The notes under the pieces: model-generated
Seen by the model: the letters and a program-made list of their open reading frames with translations, nothing else
Told to the model about the DNA's origin: nothing
Databases searched by the model: none
Source of the DNA: Pseudogemmobacter hezensis
GTDB taxonomy: Bacteria; Pseudomonadota; Alphaproteobacteria; Rhodobacterales; Rhodobacteraceae
DNA: 64,000 nucleotides
Assembly: GCF_013155295.1 (NCBI RefSeq)
Contig: NZ_JABJXT010000009.1
Coordinates: 124,001-188,000 of the forward strand
Direction of reading: 5' to 3'
Program-made: the position numbers and the translations under genes
Shown: in pieces, positions 1 to 9,992 of the stretch
Layout of the letters: the number at the start of each line of letters is the position of its first letter
Position numbering within the stretch: position 1 is the first letter of the stretch

Positions 1-1598
<1,598 letters not shown>

Positions 1599-1621
1599 GA
1601 TGATTTCCCTTTCGGGGATAA

Positions 1622-1652
1622 CATATGATGCTTCCAGTCACCGGAAGGTCAA
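1622..1652 (-). promoter_or_regulatory. CueR/MerR-type promoter-operator of copA
   Basis: On the minus strand a -35 TTGACC (1652-1647) and a CATATG -10 (1627-1622) are separated by a 19-bp spacer. The long spacer is typical of MerR-family promoters. The spacer carries the dyad CCTTCC-N7-GGAAG, which matches the known CueR operator pattern. Metal-bound CueR would untwist this spacer and activate copA. Confidence 0.8.
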
Positions 1653-1747
1653 GGCCTGTTCTGCAGATGATCGGCCCCCCGGATGCAGCAGAAATGCCGT
1701 GGCGGCTGCGCGTATTTGTGGGGGCAAAATTTTTACGGGCCGGGGTC

Positions 1748-1778
1748 TTGACCTTCCCGTAGCTGGAATCCGCATATC
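1748..1778 (+). promoter_or_regulatory. CueR/MerR-type promoter-operator of copZ
   Basis: TTGACC at 1748-1753 and CATATC at 1773-1778 are separated by 19 bp. The dyad CCTTCC-N7-GGAA lies in the spacer. Geometry and sequence mirror the copA promoter on the other strand, so the two genes are probably co-induced by copper from separate sites. Confidence 0.78.
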
Positions 1779-1800
1779 GGCAGCAGAAAAGGAGAACACC

Positions 1801-1992
1801 ATGAGCACGCTTTCCGTTCCTGAAATGACCTGCGGCCACTGCAAAGCCTCTGTCGAGGCGGCGCTGAAGCCGATTTCGACTGAGGTCGAGGTGGATCTGG
1901 CTGCAAAACGCGTCCGTATCGAGGGGGCCACGCCCGAGGCTGCAATCGCTGCGCTGGATGAGGTTGGTTTCACCGCCACCAGGCTGGACTGA
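1801..1992 (+). CDS. copZ: Copper chaperone CopZ (single HMA domain)
   Basis: A 63-residue protein that is one complete ferredoxin-like HMA fold with the metal site MTCGHC near residues 9-14. It would carry Cu(I) in the cytoplasm and deliver it to the N-terminal domains of the divergent CopA. The ATG at 1801 is preceded by AAGGAG at 1789-1794, 6 nt upstream, so the longer open frame reaching back over the promoter is not used. Its own CueR-type promoter ends 22 nt before the start. Length and motif are typical of the family. A 17-nt sequence just after the stop codon is tandemly duplicated. Confidence 0.93.
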   Translation: MSTLSVPEMTCGHCKASVEAALKPISTEVEVDLAAKRVRIEGATPEAAIAALDEVGFTATRLD

Positions 1993-2026
1993 TCTGACAG
2001 ACAAGCCGTTCTGACAGACAAGCCGT
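1993..2026. repeat. 17-nt tandem duplication directly after copZ stop
   Basis: Two perfect copies of a 17-nt unit (TCTGACAGACAAGCCGT) begin one base after the copZ stop codon. One of a family of short intergenic tandem duplications in this window. Confidence 0.9.
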
Positions 2027-2258
2027 TGCTGTGCCGCAGGATGGCGGCACAGCTGCTTTGGGCCGGGCAAACCGGGCGCATGCCAAAGCTCTGGCTGGTA
2101 TAAATCGCCTTAAATTCATAAGAAAAAGGCGTTCTTCTGTGGCCAATCTCGCACATGTGAACATTCTCATCGGATTGGTGCTGAAACAGGCACTTGTGTA
2201 ACCGCTTGGCAAAGCGCAGATGAGGCGAAAGGTAACAGTTCCCCGTGGAGCAGTAAAA

Positions 2259-2393
2259 ATGGCGACGAAGCAGCAATCACAGCAGGGTGGAAGCCAATCC
2301 CCCGCACCGCAGCAACAGCAGCAGCAAAGCGGCGCAGTGCCGCCGCAGCAGCAGGGCAGCAAAACCATCTTCACCGACTGGGCCTCAATCTGA
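2259..2393 (+). CDS. Gln-rich micro-protein, 44 aa, unknown function
   Basis: An ATG with a GTGGAG at 2245-2250 about 8 nt upstream opens a 44-residue frame. The first 33 residues are rich in Gln, Ser and Pro, including a run of six Gln. The last 11 residues, KTIFTDWASI preceded by Ser, look unlike low-complexity drift. No transmembrane segment or signal peptide is visible. A weak hairpin plus T-run lies at 2560-2589. I do not recognise a family. It could be a real small protein with a conserved C-terminal tail, or a chance frame in a CAG-rich stretch. Confidence 0.45.
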   Translation: MATKQQSQQGGSQSPAPQQQQQQSGAVPPQQQGSKTIFTDWASI

Positions 2394-2559
2394 GGTCCGG
2401 GCCGCGTTCCGGTCTATCCCCGGGGCGTGTGTGATATTGGGACGCGCGAGATATTGGGCCGGTTTCCCGGCGCTATGGCGGCCCTGAGGGTCCGTTGTGG
2501 TTTGTTTGGGAATGGCGGCTTGCCGCGCATAGCAGGGCCGGATCGGCCATGAACAGCCA

Positions 2560-2589
2560 GGGGGCAGCCGCAGGGTTGGCCCCTTTTTT
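2560..2589 (+). terminator. Possible terminator after the Gln-rich micro-ORF
   Basis: A short GC hairpin (GGGGC/GCCCC) is followed directly by TTTTTT. The stem is only about 5-6 bp, so the call is tentative. Confidence 0.4.
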
Positions 2590-2760
2590 CTGTCAGGGCT
2601 GGACGGTTCTGGCCTGATGGTGCTGTGCCGAGCAGGGCTTTTTTTCACGCATTTCTGGCACGGCTTGCGGATATGGCTTGCGGGCAGGGGGGCTTGGCTG
2701 CCCTTCCAGGTTTCGGCCATATTTCGGGGCTTTGCCTGTCAAACCGCGTGGCGATACTTA

Positions 2761-2814
2761 GGCCGCCTGCCATGCCCTGGCCGCCTGCCATGTCATGGCC
2801 GCTTGCGATGCCCG
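2761..2814. repeat. 18-nt tandem repeat, three copies
   Basis: Three head-to-tail 18-nt units at 2761-2778, 2779-2796 and 2797-2814, each starting GGCCGC, with a few substitutions between copies. They end just before the TfoX-like gene's ribosome site region. Confidence 0.9.
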
Positions 2815-2837
2815 GGCCGCGCTGAAAGAATGCTGCT

Positions 2838-3179
2838 ATGAGCGATCCGGTGTCTTCCATTCCCAATCTTGGCCCCGCCAGCGAGGCGGCCTTTGCCCGT
2901 GCGGGCGTCAACAGCGCGGATCAGCTGCGTGCGCTTGGGGCGGATGCGGGCTATGCGCGGCTGCTGGCCTCGGGGGCCCGCCCGCATTTCATCAGCTATT
3001 ACGTCCTGGTGATGGGGCTGCAGGGGCGGCCCTGGAACGACTGCAAGGGCGAAGAAAAAAAGCAGCTGCGGCACCGCTTTGACGCTATTTGCGCGACGGC
3101 GGCTGGCTCGGATGACGGACGTGATCGTGCCCTTGATCAGGCGCTGCGCCAGATCGGGGTCATCGCCAAAAGCGGCTGA
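2838..3179 (+). CDS. TfoX C-terminal-domain protein
   Basis: A 113-residue protein made almost entirely of the TfoX C-terminal helix-hairpin-helix-like domain. Near the N-terminus, IPNLGPASEAAFARAGV is the usual first segment. The middle (residues 45-70) carries the family pattern with HFISYYVLVMGLQGRPWNDC. In gammaproteobacteria TfoX/Sxy regulates competence. In alphaproteobacteria stand-alone versions are common and their role is unknown, so no competence function is claimed. The gene is convergent with the Rrf2 regulator, with a small GC hairpin between them. Confidence 0.8.
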   Translation: MSDPVSSIPNLGPASEAAFARAGVNSADQLRALGADAGYARLLASGARPHFISYYVLVMGLQGRPWNDCKGEEKKQLRHRFDAICATAAGSDDGRDRALDQALRQIGVIAKSG

Positions 3180-3180
3180 G

Positions 3181-3202
3181 GGCCCGGCGTTCCCCCCGGG
3201 CC
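3181..3202. terminator. GC hairpin between convergent genes
   Basis: Stem GGCCCGG/CCGGGCC with an 8-nt loop lies just after the TfoX-like stop and before the end of the Rrf2 gene. There is no clear T-run, so termination is inferred from position only. Confidence 0.35.
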
Positions 3203-3229
3203 TGCCCGCACTTTGGCCGCGCGGCCTGT

Positions 3230-3688
3230 CTAGGCGACCCGCAGCTTTTCCAGCAGCGGATGATTGCCATTGACCAGCTCGGCCAGCGAGGCTGCGTCAA
3301 GACGCGAATAAAAGGCATCCAGCGCCTCATTCAGCACGCAGGTCAGGCGGCAGCTGCCTGCCAGCGGGCAGTTGCTCTCTCTCGGGCTCTCACTGGTGTT
3401 CTCGTTGGGGCCGATGCAGTCGCTGAAGGCCAGAACACGCTCGAACTTGCGAAAGACCTCGCCGACGCTGATATCTGCCGGGGCGCGGGCCAGGGTCAGC
3501 CCGCCTGATCTGCCGCGAATGGTTTTCAGAAACCCCTGCTGGGCCAGTAGATAGATCACCTGTGCGAGATGATTCTCAGAGGCGTTGCAGGCCCTGGCGA
3601 TTTCAGCCCGCCGCACGATGCGATCCGGATTTGCTGCACAGAACATCAATGTTTTCATGGCAAGGCTGGTTCGCATGGTCAAATGCAT
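3230..3688 (-). CDS. Rrf2-family regulator, NsrR-like
   Basis: A 152-residue protein with the Rrf2 winged helix: SENHLAQVIYLLAQQGFLKTIRG near residues 37-59 and SGGLTLARAP just after. The C-terminal half has Cys in DC, NC and SC contexts near residues 91-113, plus a fourth Cys (LTC) and the NsrR-like ending NHPLLEKL. These Cys probably ligate an Fe-S cluster, as in nitric-oxide-sensing NsrR. The spacing here is C-x15-C-x5-C, about 11 residues longer between the first two Cys than in E. coli NsrR. The gene is divergent from glgP, so the shared 180-bp region may hold its own operator. IscR-type or other Rrf2 sensing remains possible. Confidence 0.8.
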   Translation of the reverse strand: MHLTMRTSLAMKTLMFCAANPDRIVRRAEIARACNASENHLAQVIYLLAQQGFLKTIRGRSGGLTLARAPADISVGEVFRKFERVLAFSDCIGPNENTSESPRESNCPLAGSCRLTCVLNEALDAFYSRLDAASLAELVNGNHPLLEKLRVA

Positions 3689-3870
3689 GGGCCGGATCTC
3701 CGAATGTTTTTATCAATAGGTTAATTCCCCTGATTTTCGGGGCCAAAAGACCCTCGCGCCATGACATAGATCAGATATGCCTTTTTCTCAGGCAGTCAGA
3801 ACCTGCCTGGCAGTGGGGAAAGTGACCGATATGCAGATGCAGCATTGCGCATTGGCGGGCAGCTGTTCAA

Positions 3871-6330
3871 ATGGTGCAGACAGCACAGCGAGACAGGTAT
3901 TCCCAGGTGACCGACTCCAGCCCCTCCCTCACTACTGGCTTTCCCGTAAGCGAACTTCTTCCCGCAGATCTTGCCACCGACATCCTGCGCCATTTGACCT
4001 TTACGCTGGGTAAAGATGCGCCGAATGCCAGCCTCTATGACTGGCGGATGGCGCTGTCTTATGCGGTGCGCGACAGGATTGTGGGGCCCTGGTTCGCCTC
4101 GACCCGCAAGACCTGGGCGCAAGGCCACAAGCGGGTCTGCTATCTGTCGATGGAGTTTCTGATCGGCCGTCTGCTGGAAGATGCGATGGTCAATCTGGGT
4201 CTTTACGACAAGGCCGATGAGGCAATGCGGGCGGTCGGCATGGATCTGCGCCAGCTTATCGGCAATGAGCCGGACGCAGCACTTGGAAATGGCGGGCTTG
4301 GCCGGCTGGCGGCGTGCTTCATGGAGAGCATGGCGACGGTGGGCTGCCCGGCCTATGGCTACGGCATCCGCTATGAGCATGGCCTCTTCCGCCAGCTGTT
4401 TGAGGGCGGCCGCCAGGTCGAGACGCCGGAAGACTGGCTGAGCCAGGCCCACCCATGGGAGTTTCCGCGCCCCGAAAGCGCCTATCTGATCGGTTTCAAG
4501 GGCGAGGTCACCACCAAAGACGGCCGCCAGATCTGGACCCCGGGCGAGACGGTTCTGGCCGAGGCGCATGATACGCCGGTGATCGGCTGGCAGGGAAAAT
4601 GGGCCAATACGCTGCGCCTTTGGGCAGCGAAACCGACCACGCAATTCGATCTGGAGCGTTTCAACCGCGGTGACTACGCGGCGGCGGCAGAGCCGGAGGC
4701 GCTTGCGCGGACGCTGAGCCGCGTGCTTTACCCCGACGACACCACCTATCAGGGCAAAGAGCTGCGGCTGAAGCAGGAGTTCCTGCTGACCTCGGCGGCG
4801 CTGCAGGACATCATTCGCCGTTTCCTCAGCGCAAACAGCAACCTGCGCGATCTTCCCAAACATGTCGCCATTCAGATGAACGACACCCATCCGGCGATTG
4901 CTGGGCCGGAACTGATCCGTCTGCTGACCGATGAACATGGCATGGGCTTTGCCGATGCGCTGGAAACGGCCCAGGGCTGTCTGGGCTACACGAACCACAC
5001 GCTGCTGCCCGAGGCACTGGAACGCTGGGCGACCTTTACCTTCGGCAATGTGCTGCCGCGCCATATGCAGATCGTCGAGCGGATCGACACCTGGCACCGC
5101 GAGACCTACAATCCGCCGCATTATATCGGCATCGTCAAGCACCATGAGGTGCGGATGGGTGAGCTGGCCTTCATCACCTCGCATAAGGTGAATGGCGTGT
5201 CGGCGCTACATTCGGAACTGGTGAAGAAGAACCTCTTCCCCGAGCTGAACGCCCTGCATCCGGGCCGGATCATCAATGAAACCAATGGTGTAACGCCGCG
5301 CCGCTGGCTGAAGATGTGCAACCGTCCGCTTGCGGGCCTGATCACCGAGACCATCGGCGAGGGCTGGGAGGACGATCTCGACCGGCTGAAAGGGCTGGAG
5401 CCGCATGTCGGGGACGCGGGCTTCCGCCAGGCCTTCCATGAGGCCAAGCGCAAGAACAAGATCCGCGTCGCCAATAAGATCGGCGAGGCCTATGGCATCA
5501 GGGTTTCCCCCGATGCGATGTTCGATGTGCAGGTCAAGCGCATCCATGAATATAAGCGCCAGCTGCTGAACATTCTGGAAACCATCGCCCATTGGCACAA
5601 GCTGCGCGAGGGCGTGATCAAAGACCCGGTGCCGCGCGTCAAGATCTTCGGCGGCAAGGCCGCGCCTGGCTATGCTGTGGCGAAAGAGATCATCCGGCTT
5701 ATCAATGACGCCGCGCAAATCATTAATAATGATCCGAAAACCGGCGATCTTCTGAAAGTGGTTTACCCGCCGAATTACAATGTCTCGATGGCGGAATGGC
5801 TGGTTCCGGCGGCGGATCTGTCCGAGCAGATCTCGACCGCGGGCAAAGAGGCCTCGGGCACCGGCAATATGAAATTCATGATGAACGGCGCGCCAACCAT
5901 CGGCACGCTCGACGGCGCGAATGTCGAGATATTGCAAGAGGTTGGCGCTGAGAACTTCTTCCTTTTCGGTCTGACCGCCGAAGAGGTGATCCAGCGCCGC
6001 AAAGAACCCGAGCATGAACGCCGCGCCATTGAGGCCAGCCAGGAGTTGCAGGACGCGCTGCAGATGGTGGCCGAGGGGCGCTTTTCACCGGGGCAGACGG
6101 ACCGCTATCACGGCATCGTCCATGGCGTCTGGAACCATGACTATTTCCTCGTCTCGTCCGATTTCGCCGCCTATCACGCGGCCCAGGCGCAGGTGGACGC
6201 GGCCTTCGCCGACCGCGACCGCTGGACCCGCATGGCGGCGCTGAACACGGCGCGCAGCGGATTTTTCTCGTCTGACCGGACAATTCGTGGCTACATGAAT
6301 GATGTATGGGATGTGAAATCGGCATTGTAA
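3871..6330 (+). CDS. glgP: Glycogen/alpha-glucan phosphorylase
   Basis: An 819-residue enzyme, close to the 815 of E. coli GlgP. It releases glucose-1-phosphate from the ends of glycogen. The pyridoxal-phosphate region EASGTGNMKFMMNGAPTIGT is intact, with the Schiff-base lysine at about residue 668. The N-terminal signature YLSMEFLIGRLLEDAM and the phosphate-site region VQVKRIHEYKRQLLN are also present. It is the first gene of the glycogen operon. The ATG at 3871 lacks a strong ribosome site. A GTG at 3907, after a weak purine stretch, is an alternative in-frame start that would shorten the protein by 12 residues without touching conserved sequence. Confidence 0.96.
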   Translation: MVQTAQRDRYSQVTDSSPSLTTGFPVSELLPADLATDILRHLTFTLGKDAPNASLYDWRMALSYAVRDRIVGPWFASTRKTWAQGHKRVCYLSMEFLIGRLLEDAMVNLGLYDKADEAMRAVGMDLRQLIGNEPDAALGNGGLGRLAACFMESMATVGCPAYGYGIRYEHGLFRQLFEGGRQVETPEDWLSQAHPWEFPRPESAYLIGFKGEVTTKDGRQIWTPGETVLAEAHDTPVIGWQGKWANTLRLWAAKPTTQFDLERFNRGDYAAAAEPEALARTLSRVLYPDDTTYQGKELRLKQEFLLTSAALQDIIRRFLSANSNLRDLPKHVAIQMNDTHPAIAGPELIRLLTDEHGMGFADALETAQGCLGYTNHTLLPEALERWATFTFGNVLPRHMQIVERIDTWHRETYNPPHYIGIVKHHEVRMGELAFITSHKVNGVSALHSELVKKNLFPELNALHPGRIINETNGVTPRRWLKMCNRPLAGLITETIGEGWEDDLDRLKGLEPHVGDAGFRQAFHEAKRKNKIRVANKIGEAYGIRVSPDAMFDVQVKRIHEYKRQLLNILETIAHWHKLREGVIKDPVPRVKIFGGKAAPGYAVAKEIIRLINDAAQIINNDPKTGDLLKVVYPPNYNVSMAEWLVPAADLSEQISTAGKEASGTGNMKFMMNGAPTIGTLDGANVEILQEVGAENFFLFGLTAEEVIQRRKEPEHERRAIEASQELQDALQMVAEGRFSPGQTDRYHGIVHGVWNHDYFLVSSDFAAYHAAQAQVDAAFADRDRWTRMAALNTARSGFFSSDRTIRGYMNDVWDVKSAL

Positions 6331-6390
6331 GCCGGGGCGGCCCTTTGCAACGCTGCAGGGGGCTGTGAAAGAACCAGGGAAAGGCCCGCT

Positions 6391-8604
6391 ATGGGTGCAG
6401 GATGGCCGCGAGACGAAGATGCCCGCGCGATTGCCGCAGGTCGGCATGCCGATCCGTTTTCCATTCTGGGCCTGCATCAGCATCAGGGCGGCTGGACGCT
6501 GGCCGCCTTTGTCCCCGACGCGGAGCGGCTGATCGTTGAAACGCCGGATGGCGAATTTTCTGCCCGTGCCTGGCCCGGCGTTTCCGGTTTCTTTACCTGT
6601 GACCTGCCAGGATGGTCTGGCTATCTCTTGCGGGCCGAGGGGGCAGGCTGGTCCTGGTCTTTCAAAGATCCCTATTCCTTTGGCCCGGTGCTGGGCGAGC
6701 TGGACGAATATCTGCTGGGTCAGGGGCAGCATCAAAGGCTGTGGCAGGCGCTTGGCGGGCATCTGATCACGCATGAGGGCGTGGACGGCGCGCATTTCGC
6801 GGTCTGGGCCCCGAATGCCGAACGGGTCTCGGTCGTGGGGGGCTTCAACACCTGGGACGGTCGCCGCCATGTGATGCGCAAACGCGGTGCCACCGGGATA
6901 TGGGAGATTTTCATCCCCGCGCTGGCTGAGGGGGAAAGCTATAAATATGAGATCCGCGCCGCAGACGGTGTGATCCTGCCGCTGAAGGCTGATCCGGTCG
7001 GTTTTGATTCGGAACATCCGCCGCGCAATGCCAGCGTGTTGCGTCGGCTGCCGGAAGAGCACCGGGAGGAGAGCCGGGAAGGAAATCGAGGCGCAGATAC
7101 TGAGGGCGACTGGCTGACGCATCGCGGCCTGCGCAATTCGGTTGATGCGCCGATCTCGATCTATGAGGTTCACAGCGGCTCGTGGCGGCGCGGGCCGGGC
7201 GGGCGGTTTCTGTCCTGGGCAGAGCTGGGCGAGCAGCTGCTCGGCTATGTCGAATGGATGGGCTACACCCATATCGAACTGCTGCCGATCTCGGAGTTTC
7301 CCTTTGACGGATCATGGGGTTACCAGCCGATTGGCCTTTTTGCGCCCACCGTGCGCCATGGCACCCCGGATGAATTCCGCGCCTTTATCGCCCTTGCGCA
7401 TCAGCGCGGCATCGGGGTGATTCTGGACTGGGTGCCGGGCCATTTCCCGACCGATCCGCATGGCCTTGGCCGTTTTGACGGCACCGCGCTTTATGAACAC
7501 CAGGATCCGAAGGAAGGTTTTCACCAGGACTGGAACACGCTGATCTACAATTATGGCCGGGCCGAGGTCTCGAACTATCTGATCTCAAACGCGCTTTACT
7601 GGCTGGAGGTCTACGGTGCCGATGGGCTGCGCGTCGATGCGGTGGCCTCGATGCTGTACCGCGACTACTCGCGTGAGGTGGGGCAGTGGGTGCCGAACAG
7701 GGATGGCGGGCGTGAGAATTATGAGGCCATCGCCATGCTGCAGGCGATGAACAGCGCCGTTTACGGCCATTGCCCCTGGGCGCTGACGGCGGCCGAGGAA
7801 TCGACCAGTTTCCCCGGCGTGTCGCGGCCGGTGGATCGGGGCGGTCTGGGCTTCGGCTTCAAGTGGAACATGGGCTGGATGAATGACAGCCTTGATTACA
7901 TGCGGCTGGACCCGGTTTACCGCCGCTTTCACCACAATAAGATGACCTTTGCCTCAAGCTATGCCTATAGCGAGAATTTCATCCTGCCGATCAGCCATGA
8001 TGAGGTGGTGCATGGCAAGGGCTCGATGATCGGCAAGATGCCGGGCGAGGGGGCGCAGGCTTTTGCCAATCTGCGGGCGTTTTACGGCTTTATGTGGGGG
8101 CATCCGGGCAAGAAGCTCTTGTTCATGGGCCAGGATTTCGCCCAGGGCCGCGAATGGAGCCATGATCGCGGCCTCGACTGGGATCTGGAAGGTGTGGCGG
8201 CGCATCAGGGCGTTCAGGCCTGGGTCCGTGATCTGAACCACCTCTACCGCGCCACGCCCGCGCTGCATCTGCATGACAGCCGTCCCGAAGGGTTTTCATG
8301 GATCCTGGCCGATGAGGCAGAGGCCTCGGTCTTTGCCTGGGCACGCTTTGGCAAGGCGGATGATGCGCCGGTGGTGGTGGCCGTGAACATGACCCCGGTC
8401 GAGCGTCAGATCCGCCTTGGCCTGCCCGCAAAGGGGCGCTGGCGCGAGGCGCTGAACAGTGACAGCCAGCGCTATGGCGGCGGCAATCTGGGCAATCTGG
8501 GCGTGGTGCTGGCCGGGAATGAGGGGGCGCATGGCATGCCTGCCTCTGGGATGGTGGTGCTGCCACCGCTTAGCGCGGTTTTTCTGGTGCATGAGAAAGA
8601 GTGA
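6391..8604 (+). CDS. glgB: 1,4-alpha-glucan branching enzyme
   Basis: A 737-residue GH13 enzyme that makes alpha-1,6 branches in glycogen. Domains run in the usual order: N1 and CBM48 modules (to about residue 225), a TIM-barrel with DWVPGHFP, the nucleophile region GLRVDAVASMLYRDYSR, the acid region AEESTSFPGVSRP and the ISHDEVVHGKGS transition-state motif, then the C-terminal beta domain. Length matches the E. coli enzyme. It lies 60 bp after glgP and 54 bp before glgC. A charged linker (HREESREGNRG) before the barrel looks slightly longer than usual. Confidence 0.97.
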   Translation: MGAGWPRDEDARAIAAGRHADPFSILGLHQHQGGWTLAAFVPDAERLIVETPDGEFSARAWPGVSGFFTCDLPGWSGYLLRAEGAGWSWSFKDPYSFGPVLGELDEYLLGQGQHQRLWQALGGHLITHEGVDGAHFAVWAPNAERVSVVGGFNTWDGRRHVMRKRGATGIWEIFIPALAEGESYKYEIRAADGVILPLKADPVGFDSEHPPRNASVLRRLPEEHREESREGNRGADTEGDWLTHRGLRNSVDAPISIYEVHSGSWRRGPGGRFLSWAELGEQLLGYVEWMGYTHIELLPISEFPFDGSWGYQPIGLFAPTVRHGTPDEFRAFIALAHQRGIGVILDWVPGHFPTDPHGLGRFDGTALYEHQDPKEGFHQDWNTLIYNYGRAEVSNYLISNALYWLEVYGADGLRVDAVASMLYRDYSREVGQWVPNRDGGRENYEAIAMLQAMNSAVYGHCPWALTAAEESTSFPGVSRPVDRGGLGFGFKWNMGWMNDSLDYMRLDPVYRRFHHNKMTFASSYAYSENFILPISHDEVVHGKGSMIGKMPGEGAQAFANLRAFYGFMWGHPGKKLLFMGQDFAQGREWSHDRGLDWDLEGVAAHQGVQAWVRDLNHLYRATPALHLHDSRPEGFSWILADEAEASVFAWARFGKADDAPVVVAVNMTPVERQIRLGLPAKGRWREALNSDSQRYGGGNLGNLGVVLAGNEGAHGMPASGMVVLPPLSAVFLVHEKE

Positions 8605-8658
8605 GCCTTCCGCACCGCGCGGAAGGGGGTCTGTAAAAGTCACCCTGGGGAGGGGATC

Positions 8659-9927
8659 ATGAAGGCAAGAGTGAACAAGAGACTGTCTGCCCAGGCCATG
8701 GCTTTCGTGCTGGCGGGGGGGCGGGGATCCAGGCTGAAAGAGCTGACCGACAGGCGGGCGAAACCGGCGGTTTATTTCGGCGGCAAGCAGCGGATCATCG
8801 ACTTTGCGCTTTCCAACGCGCTGAACTCGGGCATCCGCAAGATGGCGATTGCCACCCAATACAAGGCCCACAGCCTGATCCGCCATGTCCAGCGCGGCTG
8901 GAGCTTTTTTCGCGCCGAGCGCAACGAATACCTCGACGTGCTGCCCGCCAGCCAGCGCATGGATGAGGTGAACTGGTATCGCGGCACCGCCGATGCGGTG
9001 GCGCAGAATATCGACATCATCGACAGCTATAATGTCCAATATGTAGTGATCCTGGCCGGGGATCACATCTACAAGATGGATTATGAGGTCATGCTGCAAC
9101 AGCATGTCGATACCGGGGCGGATGTGACCATCGGCTGCCTGACGGTGCCGCGTGAAGAGGCCTCGGCCTTTGGGGTCATGGCGGTCGACAGCCAGATGCG
9201 GATCACCGATTTTCTGGAAAAGCCCGATGCGCCGCCCGGGATCCCGGGGGATGAGGCGAATGCGCTGGCCTCAATGGGGATCTATGTTTTCGACTGGGCT
9301 TTCCTGCGCGATCTCTTGTTGCGCGATGTTGTCGACAGCAATTCCAGCCATGATTTCGGCAATGACCTGATCCCGGCGATTGTGAAGGGCGGCAAGGCGA
9401 TGGCGCATCGCTTCGCCGACAGCTGCGTGACCACGGGGATCGAGGATGAGCCCTATTGGCGCGACGTCGGCACCCTGGATGCCTATTGGCAGGCCAATAT
9501 CGACCTGACCGAATTCGTGCCGAAGCTGGATCTTTACGACCGCGACTGGCCGATCTGGACCTATGCCGAGATCGTTCCGCCCGCGAAATTCATCCATGAT
9601 GAGGACGGGCGGCGGGGCCAGGCGATTTCCTCGCTGGTCTCGGGCGATTGCATCGTCTCGGGGTCAGAGGTGCGCAATTCGCTTTTGTTCACGGGGTGTC
9701 GGGCGCATAGCTGGTCGGTGCTGGAACATGTGGTGGCGCTGCCGCGGGTCGATATTGGTCGCAGGGCCGAGCTGCGGAATTGTGTGATTGATTCCGGGGT
9801 GATGATCCCCGAGGGGCTGGTCGTCGGCCATGACCCTGATGAGGACGCGCGCTGGTTTCGCCGCAGCGAGGGCGGCGTGGTGCTGGTCACCCAGGCCATG
9901 CTGGACCGCCGCGCCAGCATGATCTGA
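8659..9927 (+). CDS. glgC: Glucose-1-phosphate adenylyltransferase
   Basis: A 422-residue ADP-glucose pyrophosphorylase, the committed step of glycogen synthesis. The nucleotide-binding start [21 protein letters not shown] lies near residues 15-35, with [15 protein letters not shown] after it. The catalytic DHIYKMDY motif and a C-terminal left-handed beta-helix region follow. A GGGGAGGGG ribosome site precedes the ATG. The Arg-rich N-terminal region is compatible with allosteric control by glycolytic intermediates, as known for this family. Which effectors act cannot be read from sequence. Confidence 0.96.
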   Translation: MKARVNKRLSAQAMAFVLAGGRGSRLKELTDRRAKPAVYFGGKQRIIDFALSNALNSGIRKMAIATQYKAHSLIRHVQRGWSFFRAERNEYLDVLPASQRMDEVNWYRGTADAVAQNIDIIDSYNVQYVVILAGDHIYKMDYEVMLQQHVDTGADVTIGCLTVPREEASAFGVMAVDSQMRITDFLEKPDAPPGIPGDEANALASMGIYVFDWAFLRDLLLRDVVDSNSSHDFGNDLIPAIVKGGKAMAHRFADSCVTTGIEDEPYWRDVGTLDAYWQANIDLTEFVPKLDLYDRDWPIWTYAEIVPPAKFIHDEDGRRGQAISSLVSGDCIVSGSEVRNSLLFTGCRAHSWSVLEHVVALPRVDIGRRAELRNCVIDSGVMIPEGLVVGHDPDEDARWFRRSEGGVVLVTQAMLDRRASMI

Positions 9928-9992
9928 ACGGATGACCGGCGGGCAGAAGTCTGCGGTATCAGACGGGTTGAAACAGAGGAAAAGAGGTCAGC

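Larger units (their letters stand above)
2394..2837. other. Intergenic stretch without a convincing gene
   Basis: About 440 bp between the micro-ORF and the TfoX-like gene. It holds a GGGGC...GCCCC hairpin followed by six T (2560-2589) that could terminate the upstream transcript, and an 18-nt tandem repeat (2761-2814). Short open frames here lack ribosome sites and domain signatures. Confidence 0.6.
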
